Shown here: positions 1 through 5,825 of the stretch, piece by piece
Layout: each line of letters opens with the position of its first letter
Numbering within the stretch: the stretch's first letter is position 1
Origin: JBGZEX01 sp041846495
GTDB lineage: Bacteria; Bacteroidota; Bacteroidia; Bacteroidales; Marinifilaceae
Assembly: GCA_041846495.1 (NCBI GenBank)
Contig: JBGZEX010000081.1
Coordinates: 1 to 15,228 of the forward strand
Length of the DNA stretch: 15,228 nucleotides
Direction: 5' to 3'
Made by a program: the position numbers and the translations under genes
Notes under the pieces: generated by a model
What the model was told of the DNA's origin: nothing
The model's input: only the letters and a program-made list of their open reading frames with translations
Database searches by the model: none

Positions 1-55
1 CAAAATGGGGAATCCGGTAACTAATGCCGACTGCAACATATAGGTTCAACAAAAC

Positions 56-100
56 AATAGCGACTGCAACTATTAGCTCATAGTGACAGTCGCTATTTTA
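56..100 (+). terminator. Hairpin terminator of an off-window gene
   Basis: An 11-base perfect inverted repeat (AATAGCGACTG at 56-66, CAGTCGCTATT at 87-97) encloses a 20-base loop and runs into TTTATA. On the other strand the hairpin is also followed by a T-containing stretch (ATTGTTTT), so it could act in both directions. It lies before the HMA-like gene and most likely ends a gene lying to the left of the window. The arms are clear; the large loop and modest U-tract make the terminator role moderately certain. Confidence 0.5.
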
Positions 101-154
101 TATATAAAGGTTTAATACCTGTAGTTTATCAAATGCTTACAGAGAGATACCGTA

Positions 155-466
155 GTGATATTCAAATCGGTTATCAGTTGCGGGAAATGTAAGGCTAAGG
201 TGGAAAAGAACATAGCTTTCGAAAAAGGAGTGCGCGATTTGAAAGTGAATATGGCGGATTCTCTGATTACGGTGAAATTCCGGAAAGATAAGAATACGGT
301 GGGAGATTTGAAGGAGGCCATAGAGAAGTGTCATGTGCGCATACTCGGTTTGTGTACGCCCGACGGCAAATTATTCCATCGTAAGGAAAACGGGCATTGT
401 CTGGAATCCTGTATCAGTTGCAGGATTTTATCCGAGTCGCCCAAGGACAGGGTATATTGCGATTGA
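155..466 (+). CDS. Small heavy-metal-associated (HMA)-like protein with Cys-rich tail
   Basis: This 103-residue protein has an N-terminal ferredoxin-like HMA pattern: a beta strand leading to C9-G-K-C12, then a helix (about residues 13-24), a strand ending ITVKF (38-42) and a second helix (48-59). The CxxC is where copper-chaperone and P-type ATPase metal-binding domains hold soft metals; the usual GMTC is SCGKC here. The tail adds six cysteines (59, 67, 82, 86, 89, 102), including H81-C82-x3-C86-x2-C89, which could form a second metal site. There is no signal peptide, so it is probably cytoplasmic. The start is GTG, chosen because an in-frame stop lies at 122-124 and a purine-rich AGAGAGA lies just upstream. 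It stands alone with a terminator after it. Metal binding is inferred from fold and cysteines; the metal is unknown. Confidence 0.7.
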   Translation: MIFKSVISCGKCKAKVEKNIAFEKGVRDLKVNMADSLITVKFRKDKNTVGDLKEAIEKCHVRILGLCTPDGKLFHRKENGHCLESCISCRILSESPKDRVYCD

Positions 467-472
467 ACGGTT

Positions 473-515
473 CCCGGAGGGGAGAAACGGCAGTTTTCTC
501 CTCTCCGGGTTTTCT
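473..515 (+). terminator. Strong intrinsic terminator after the HMA-like gene
   Basis: A long GC-rich stem (15 bases per arm with one G:U-type mismatch: left arm from CCCGGAGGGG at 473, right arm ending CTCTCCGGG at 509) has a ~6-base loop and is followed by TTTTCT. It begins 6 bases after the HMA-like stop codon and lies between two convergent genes, so it separates them. On the minus strand no T-run follows, so it mainly serves the plus-strand gene. Confidence 0.85.
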
Positions 516-516
516 A

Positions 517-1908
517 TTAAAGATGGATGACTTCGTCGTGTATGGCGGCGGCGGCTTCCATAACGGCTTCGCTCATCGTAGGATGGGGATGGACGGTTTT
601 GAGGATTTCCCCCGTTTTGATGCCTTTTTTCCGGGCCAATACGATTTCGGCGACGATTTCCGTTACATGGGCGCCTACGAGGTGAGCTCCTAAGAGGGTG
701 TCGTTCTCGGCATCCGCAACGATTTTGACGAATCCGTCGTTGGCTCCGGCGGAGGTGGCTTTCCCCGATGCGGTGAAGGGGAATTTCCCGACTTTTATTT
801 TATGTCCGGCGGCTACGGCCTTGGCTTCGGTCATTCCTACCGATGCCACTTCCGGCGTAATATAGGTGCATCCCGGAATATTGCCGTAGTCTATGGGAGA
901 AGGTTCCAAGCCTGCGATTTTCTCTACGCAGCATATGGCTTCGGCCGAGGCTACATGGGCGAGAGCCTGTCCGGGCACGATGTCTCCTATGGCGTAGATG
1001 CCGGAGACGGAGGTGCGGTAGAATTCGTCTACGGCTACCTTGCCGCCTTCGGTTTTCACACCGGCTTCCTCAAGGCCCAAGTTTTCTATATTCGGACTTA
1101 CTCCTACCGCCGAAAATACGATTTCCGCTTCATGCGTTTCGATTTCGCCTTTTTTATTTTTGATTTCCACTTTTACGCCCTTTCCCGTCGTCTCCACTTT
1201 CTCCACCGAAGATTTTACCATTACCTCGATTCCGGCTTTTTTCATGGAGCGGGCGACTTGCCGCGACACTTCTTCGTCTTCTACGGGAAGCACATTGGGC
1301 ATGAATTCCACAAGGGTCACCTTGCAACCCATGGCATTGTAGAAACAAGCCAATTCGGACCCTATGGCCCCGGAACCGGCCACAATCATCGATTGAGGAC
1401 ATCGCTGCAGGGTGAGCGCCTGACGGTAACCGATGACTTTAACCCCGTCTATGGGCATGCTGGGAAGTTCCCGGGGACGGGCTCCCGTAGCGAGGATGAT
1501 GTGTTCCGCTTCGAGCACCTCTTCTCCTCCCGCATTCAGGGCGACTTTGAGTTTTCTGTCGGTCGTGAGCCGACCTCTGCCGTGAATCAATTCGATTTTA
1601 TTTTTTTTGAAAAGGTATTCTATACCTTTGCTCATGCGTTCCGCTACTCCCCGGGAGCGGTCGATGACGGCTTTGAAATCCGGCTCCGCTCCCTCTATAC
1701 GGATACCGTAGTTTTCCGCATGCCGGGCATACTCCAGTACTTCCGCCGATTTCAACAGGGATTTTGTGGGTATGCATCCCCAGTTCAAGCATATGCCGCC
1801 TAATTCGGCCGCTTCCACCACCGCCGTTTTCATTCCTAATTGGGAAGCTCTTATGGCTGCCACATATCCGCCGGGACCGCTGCCCACGACTACAACATCG
1901 TATTTCAT
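517..1908 (-). CDS. lpdA: Dihydrolipoyl dehydrogenase (E3)
   Basis: This 463-residue flavoprotein reoxidises dihydrolipoyl groups with NAD+ as the E3 component of 2-oxoacid dehydrogenase or glycine cleavage complexes. Visible motifs: the FAD-binding GSGPGG (9-14); the redox disulfide GGICLNWGCIPTK with C40 and C45; a second Rossmann motif (GSGAIGSELA) in the NAD domain; the ATGARPR and GDI FAD contacts; and the dimer-domain HPHPTMSE with catalytic H442 and E447. Length matches the family. The start is the ATG at 1908 (MKYDVVVVG), since an upstream in-frame ATG adds 11 residues before the fold begins. No E1/E2 or glycine-cleavage genes are adjacent, so the partner complex cannot be told from context. 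Identification is very secure; complex assignment is open. Confidence 0.96.
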   Translation of the reverse strand: MKYDVVVVGSGPGGYVAAIRASQLGMKTAVVEAAELGGICLNWGCIPTKSLLKSAEVLEYARHAENYGIRIEGAEPDFKAVIDRSRGVAERMSKGIEYLFKKNKIELIHGRGRLTTDRKLKVALNAGGEEVLEAEHIILATGARPRELPSMPIDGVKVIGYRQALTLQRCPQSMIVAGSGAIGSELACFYNAMGCKVTLVEFMPNVLPVEDEEVSRQVARSMKKAGIEVMVKSSVEKVETTGKGVKVEIKNKKGEIETHEAEIVFSAVGVSPNIENLGLEEAGVKTEGGKVAVDEFYRTSVSGIYAIGDIVPGQALAHVASAEAICCVEKIAGLEPSPIDYGNIPGCTYITPEVASVGMTEAKAVAAGHKIKVGKFPFTASGKATSAGANDGFVKIVADAENDTLLGAHLVGAHVTEIVAEIVLARKKGIKTGEILKTVHPHPTMSEAVMEAAAAIHDEVIHL

Positions 1909-1938
1909 AACATTCCGTTTTAGAGTTAATTCATATTG

Positions 1939-1970
1939 CAAATCTAAGGTTTAATTGCATAAGACGGAAA
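1939..1970 (-). promoter_or_regulatory. Putative Bacteroidota-type promoter of lpdA
   Basis: Read on the minus strand, TAGATTTG (plus 1939-1946) matches the -7 consensus TAnnTTTG, and a TTTCC about 20 bases upstream (plus 1966-1970) approximates the -33 TTTG. It would start transcription roughly 20-25 bases before the lpdA ATG. The -7 element is exact, the -33 weak. Confidence 0.45.
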
Positions 1971-2093
1971 TAATCTTCCGGATTTCCCCTTAACTCAAAT
2001 CGAGAGATTATCATTTAAACCGTGTCGAGACAAAAGAGTAAATAACTTTGCAATAACACTGTAAAAACTATGAGTAACGAAATTGATTTTATA

Positions 2094-2684
2094 TCATAAT
2101 ATATAGGAGAGGCAAAGAGAGACATCGAATGTTTTTGCATTGTCGTTATAAATATTGATACATCCGTTGTCAATGGATAAAATAACCTCATAGCTTTTTT
2201 TGATTTCAAGTCCGATGTTAATTCCCCATCCGAAATTAAATCGTTTCAATCCTTTGTCTGAAGAAAATGTGTTGAATTTATTATCATTGATTTCGGTTTT
2301 TCCGAAAAGTCCATATGCTGCATAAGGACCGACACTTTCAAATAAAGATAAATTCTTATTTAGGAGATGTTTATATCCTATATGTAAGGGAATTTCAAAG
2401 TAAAAGGCACGAATGTCTATATCCTCTAAATCTTTTTCCCGTCCTCCTTTCATTGTCAATAATCCGGAGGAGGAAAGAAATCCTCCTCTGTCAGGAGAAG
2501 TAAAATCATACCTTATTTTTCCACCGAGTTTGAAACCTGTTTGGTATTTGAGGTCAGCGTTTCGATATTTACTCAAATTGATACCGCTTATAATGGAATA
2601 TTTAAAAATTTTCACTGGATCATTTGCTCGTAAATTAAGTGTAAACAATAAGGCTAATACTGATAAAACAATATATTTTTTCAT
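2094..2684 (-). CDS. Outer-membrane beta-barrel protein (PorT/OMP_b-brl_2-like)
   Basis: A 196-residue protein with a signal peptide (MKKYIVLSVLALLFTLNLRA, cleavage probably after residue 20). It then shows alternating hydrophobic/polar strands typical of small eight-stranded barrels: GINLSKY, GFKLGGKIRYDF, SSGLLTMKGG, FYFEIPLHIGYKH, ESVGPYAAYGLFG, FNFGWGINIGLEI and the terminal DVSLCLSYIL. A run such as GFKLGG...YFEIPLHIGYK is characteristic of the Bacteroidota outer-membrane beta-barrel family that includes PorT-like proteins. It ends on an aromatic/hydrophobic strand as expected for BAM recognition. No neighbour gives it a role, and it is more AT-rich than lpdA. The barrel class is likely; a specific function is not assignable. 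Confidence 0.75.
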   Translation of the reverse strand: MKKYIVLSVLALLFTLNLRANDPVKIFKYSIISGINLSKYRNADLKYQTGFKLGGKIRYDFTSPDRGGFLSSSGLLTMKGGREKDLEDIDIRAFYFEIPLHIGYKHLLNKNLSLFESVGPYAAYGLFGKTEINDNKFNTFSSDKGLKRFNFGWGINIGLEIKKSYEVILSIDNGCINIYNDNAKTFDVSLCLSYIL

Positions 2685-2899
2685 ACGTAAATAAATTACA
2701 CTCTCTATCGTAAAGAGAATAGTTTTTAACCATTAACAAGTTCGGACAAAACAAAAGAAAGCACTTGTAGAGATGCAAGAGCATTGGTTATTATCTTTTG
2801 GCATTTTGTAGTTTTACAACAGCTAAGAAATAAGAATTTCATGATAGCGTTATAAGGAATTGCAGTATTGACTGCAGGTCGGGTCGCTACTACAACTAC

Positions 2900-3359
2900 A
2901 TTCAAATGACTCATTGCACAGGAAAGCTTGATATTGCAGTCTTTTAAAACGTGCACAATCCGATTTTTCTAGGAAGCGACATACCGTATCGGCTTGCTGC
3001 AGAAATGAGGGTTCGCGTTCCGATATATAACTCGGTTTCAACAGACCGGCCAAAAGTAGTTGCAAATTCATGTATTATCTTTCTTATCTGTTTTATGACC
3101 GAACACATACTTGATATGGCGAGTATTCACAATCAGATTTTCAGTATGGGACATTCAAGAATTTTGTAAACCGGTTTCCACTAAATGCAGATGCTTTCCA
3201 TTACCACATGGGTAATACCACACGATAATAATCATTCTTTTAATTTGTCAAAGAGCTACTGAAGGTCTTGTAACTGCGGGGTTTCAGTTTCCCTTCGCCA
3301 CTTGTCGTGGCTACTGCGATATCCTTGTGGATATCTATTCCACAATCCCAGAGAATCAT
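2900..3359 (-). pseudogene. Degenerate IS110-family transposase (N-terminal half)
   Basis: Read on the minus strand in shifting frames, this gives the IS110 DEDD/RuvC-like landmarks in order. First is GIDIHKDIAVATTSGEGKLK (39-residue ORF from the ATG at 3359 to a stop at 3240). Next comes MESICI-stop-WKPVYKILE (normally MESTGIYW), then IVNTRHIKYVFGHKTDKKD, then LLLAGLLKPSYISERE, and finally LKDCNIKLSC (normally the EDANIKLS segment). At least three frameshifts and one internal stop separate them. The C-terminal Transposase_20 half is absent: 2685-2899 holds no recognisable continuation. The ~120 bases upstream of the ATG (3360-3480) hold nothing else identifiable. The copy is certainly inactive. 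Family assignment is by motif order and is strong; the IS110 versus IS1111 subgroup is not determined. Confidence 0.85.
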
Positions 3360-3480
3360 TTGTTGGAAGTTGCTGTACTATTGCATTCTATCTTTAGGCG
3401 AACGCTTCTATATAGCTAATAACCAGTAATTTACATCTCTTGGACAAAATTTATTTCATGGATGTTTCATTATATGAATT

Positions 3481-4932
3481 TTATTCGTTAACAGAAATTC
3501 TCACCCCGATAAATCCATCCCCGTCTTCGGTATATATATATCCGTCAACGGCAACAACTTCGCTTTTTATAATGTCATGTGTACCGATTTTTAAATCATA
3601 TTTGTAATTTCTTCCTCCTTTTATACCAAGTCCTAAAACGATGGTTTTATATTCCTTCAAAAATTGTTGTTTTATTCTATATCCACCTCCATTGTGCCGG
3701 AGGATGTTTGTATAGATACTATAAATTTCCTGTGGATTTCTTGTATTAAATGCGGTAAATTGTGTGACAGGTTCGTATGGATTGTATTTGAATCCATGTT
3801 TAAGTGCGTATATTAATTGTCGAGTAAGTTCTTTATTTAATTTTGCGACATTGTTATTATCTAAAAGGTCTACGAGAAAAGGAATGGAAAAACCTTTATT
3901 ACCAAATTCATTTCTAAAAGGATAATTATCATAAAAAACGGCTTCATTTTTATGAAGTTTATAATATTCATCAGCATGTATGAGATCATTTATATGTTTT
4001 TTTTGTTCTTCATGGATGTTTTTTACAAAAGAATTAAGTTCGGAACTCATAAAATTAGACAGCGTATGTTTTATTCTTATTTGAGAGAAACCTGTATATA
4101 CGCCACATGACCATGTCTTCATTCTTCCCCAGCCTCCATGCCATAATTTCTTCATGACTTTTACATCGAATCCTCCGCTTCTATAAAATACATAATCTTT
4201 GTTGTAAAAGGAAACATATAATTTCCGTCGTCTATTACTTTTAAATCTATATTTATTGTAACTTGTCTTATTGAATACGAGTTCTAATACCTTTCCTAGT
4301 ATTTTTGCTTTAACGATTCCCATCGTTGGAAAAGATTCGAAATCTTCGTCTGTAATATTACGGTGTACTGAACGTGTTTGAATAACATCATTCTCAATGT
4401 CATCCTCTTCTCCATATAGCTCATCGTCAGGGTCATCAAAATAATTGGCATTTGTGATTGGATTGTCCTCATGAGTATTCCATAAATTGTGGGAGTCATA
4501 AAGATAGATATCTTTATATTTTTTTAATTTGTTTGAGGTGTTAGAAAACAAATCAATATGTTCAACAGCATATTCTAGTTCATTGATATTTTGTATATTC
4601 GTATAAAAGGTACCTTCTTTTGTGACTTTATATATGGTATCATTAACAATAACTTCCATTTTGTCATTTAAAATAGTCCTTATTTTGCTATTTGGAACAA
4701 TGAATTCAATTTCAGTTTTTTCTTCTGTTATAGATTCTGCTGAATTAAAATTTTCAGATTTTGTTGGAGGAATTTCATCGGGAGATTCGATAAGTTGCTT
4801 TAATTCATCTTTTGATTTGAAAATTCGTATATTCGTTATATTGTTTTTTATATTTGAGTTTTTAATGGGTATATTTTCTTTACTACAAGAAAATAGACAG
4901 AAAGAGAAAATAAAAAATGTAATTTTTTTCAT
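3481..4932 (-). CDS. Unrecognised 483-residue lipoprotein
   Basis: I do not recognise a family. The protein starts MKKITFFIFSFCLFSCSKEN: a lipoprotein signal peptide with lipobox LFSC and the lipidated C16, followed by a polar, Asn/Lys-rich stretch, so it is anchored in the inner or outer membrane. Residues ~165-185 form a very acidic patch (DDPDDELYGEEDDIEND). The C-terminal half, from about residue 190, looks globular, with Trp/Gly-rich segments (KKLWHGGWGRMKTWSCGVYTG), a helical stretch around 280-310 and a final beta-rich region ending VDGYIYTEDGDGFIGVRISVNE. No transmembrane segment follows the signal. Base composition is much more AT-rich than lpdA or the znu genes, suggesting acquired DNA. 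It has its own strong promoter and is flanked by transposon remains on both sides. The reading frame is intact, so it may be expressed. Confidence 0.8.
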   Translation of the reverse strand: MKKITFFIFSFCLFSCSKENIPIKNSNIKNNITNIRIFKSKDELKQLIESPDEIPPTKSENFNSAESITEEKTEIEFIVPNSKIRTILNDKMEVIVNDTIYKVTKEGTFYTNIQNINELEYAVEHIDLFSNTSNKLKKYKDIYLYDSHNLWNTHEDNPITNANYFDDPDDELYGEEDDIENDVIQTRSVHRNITDEDFESFPTMGIVKAKILGKVLELVFNKTSYNKYRFKSNRRRKLYVSFYNKDYVFYRSGGFDVKVMKKLWHGGWGRMKTWSCGVYTGFSQIRIKHTLSNFMSSELNSFVKNIHEEQKKHINDLIHADEYYKLHKNEAVFYDNYPFRNEFGNKGFSIPFLVDLLDNNNVAKLNKELTRQLIYALKHGFKYNPYEPVTQFTAFNTRNPQEIYSIYTNILRHNGGGYRIKQQFLKEYKTIVLGLGIKGGRNYKYDLKIGTHDIIKSEVVAVDGYIYTEDGDGFIGVRISVNE

Positions 4933-5104
4933 GATATTATATATAATAGATTAGCATTTTCAAATATATAAATGTTTTTCTATTTATGCAAAACATTTAT
5001 TTTGTTTCTTCAGGTTGTAAAAATTATAAAGTTTTATGATGAATAAGTCCATTTCTCATCCATCATTGTTCCATTTACTGGCAGACTAACTGAATCAGAA
5101 ACAT
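4897..5104. repeat. ~207-bp direct repeat, copy A
   Basis: This segment matches 9639-9845 in the same orientation with scattered substitutions and a few short indels (most of the span is identical by eye, roughly nine in ten positions). Copy A includes the first ~12 codons and promoter of the lipoprotein gene on the minus strand, and the first 18 codons of an IS transposase on the plus strand, where a TAA interrupts. Weak similarity continues to about 5112, exactly where the IS982-family element begins. Confidence 0.9.
4961..4992 (-). promoter_or_regulatory. Near-consensus Bacteroidota promoter of the lipoprotein gene
   Basis: On the minus strand, TTTG (plus 4989-4992) is followed after exactly 20 bases by TATATTTG (plus 4961-4968), matching the primary-sigma consensus TTTG-N19-21-TAnnTTTG at every fixed position. 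Transcription would begin about 20 bases before the lipoprotein ATG at 4932. The equivalent positions in the second repeat copy (near 9703-9734) are mutated in both boxes. Confidence 0.75.
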
Positions 5105-5112
5105 TCTCTACC
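5036..5112 (+). pseudogene. Remnant of IS5/IS1182-like transposase start, copy A
   Basis: From ATG-ATG at 5036 the frame reads MMNKSISHPSLFHLLAD and then stops (TAA at 5087-5089). The same protein start continues further in the second copy at 9777. The piece is cut off by the inverted repeat of the IS982-family element at 5113. It is a fragment of the N-terminal (DUF772-like) region of a DDE transposase and cannot be functional. Confidence 0.65.
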
Positions 5113-5659
5113 TGAGTTCGGGATAAGAAGATTCTTCTAAAAGTTGGTAATCATAGGATTGTTTTGTGTCTTTAATCTTGAAAAACAGAAGATTACAAAA
5201 ATATACCCGTATGATTACCAAAGATAAAATTTCAGAAATATTTTGTATACTCGATGAGTTCAGCAAGAATTTTGATGCGGAAATGCAAAATCATTCACTT
5301 CTTACCGGTTCCCCAAAGCCTCGCAGACGCCGTAAAGCCTCACTTAGTGATAGGGAAATTATGACTATTTTGTCAGTTTTTCATTTCGGTACCTTCGCTA
5401 ATTTCAAGCATTATTATTTGCATTTTATCAAAGTGCATTTGCACTCCGATTTCCTTTCGGCTGTGTCCTACAATCGTTTCGTGGAACTTGAAAGCCGTGT
5501 GTTCTTCAAACTCACAATCAATAACTTCATTATGAATCCGGTCTCAGCTATAGGAGCATATTGTTTTTACGACAATAAACCTGAAGTTATTTATGGATAC
5601 ACCATACAACAACAAACAAAGCAGATCGTCTTATTCTAATAAACATTATCCCGAACTCA
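5113..5659 (+). mobile_element. Internally deleted IS982-family insertion sequence
   Basis: Perfect 14-base terminal inverted repeats bound the element: TGAGTTCGGGATAA at 5113-5126 and its reverse complement at 5646-5659. Inside lies one plus-strand ORF with both ends of an IS982 transposase but no middle. At 547 bp it is about half the usual ~1 kb. No convincing target-site duplication is visible (left flank TCTACC, right flank CGTAAC), and the right flank does not continue the transposase fragment interrupted on the left, so flanking DNA has been rearranged. Because both ends are kept, it could in principle be mobilised by a full-length relative elsewhere in the genome. Confidence 0.85.
5211..5639 (+). 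pseudogene. IS982-family transposase with in-frame deletion of the catalytic core
   Basis: Starting at the ATG MITKDKISEIFCILDEF, the N-terminal part is typical of IS982 transposases: an RRRRKASLSDREIMTILSVFHFG stretch (39-60), NFKHYYLHFIKVHL (64-77) and SYNRFVELESRVFF (86-99). At about residue 101 it jumps to NNFIMNPVSAIGAYCFYDNKP...IVLF, which is the C-terminal end of the same family, just before the right inverted repeat. Total length is 142 residues against roughly 290-300 for intact members. The missing middle carries the DDE residues, so it cannot catalyse transposition. The frame stays open, so an N+C fusion peptide could be made; any inhibitory role is speculation. An upstream in-frame ORF extension to 5166 is ignored because family similarity begins at 5211. 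Confidence 0.85.
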
Positions 5660-5804
5660 CGTAACAAGTGTTCCGCGATCGGACAAAAGTCTTCAGCTTT
5701 CACGCCCCGGCGGAAATTAGTACAACAATAATGTGTCAACTTTTTTAGGACGAGACGTATTTTTTAATCGACAACGATCAATAGGTAATGAATAATTAAC
5801 AATA

Positions 5805-5823
5805 CATTGCACATTGCTAATTG
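5805..5823 (+). repeat. 19-bp inverted repeat flanking the permease, left copy
   Basis: CATTGCACATTGCTAATTG lies 2 bases beyond the permease stop codon. Its reverse complement matches 18 of 19 bases at 8201-8219, just upstream of the permease start, so the gene is bracketed. The local sequence 5795-5821 also forms an imperfect hairpin (ATTAACAAT...ATTGCTAAT, 8 of 9 paired) without a clear U-tract. Confidence 0.6.
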
Positions 5824-5825
5824 AG

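Noticed and set aside
802..1803. A 333-codon plus-strand open frame antisense to lpdA
   Set aside because: Its product is low-complexity (Tyr/Phe/Gly/Arg/His-rich) with no domain, and it mirrors the strongly conserved lpdA frame; a codon-composition shadow.
2726..2956. A 76-codon minus-strand frame as an independent gene
   Set aside because: Its first part (LKDCNIKLSC) is the tail of the IS110 transposase remnant; the rest has no recognisable features.
5735..5751. A third GTC...GAC site downstream of the permease
   Set aside because: Spacing is 11 rather than 9 bases, it is single, and no promoter sits at a suitable distance; kept only as a remark.
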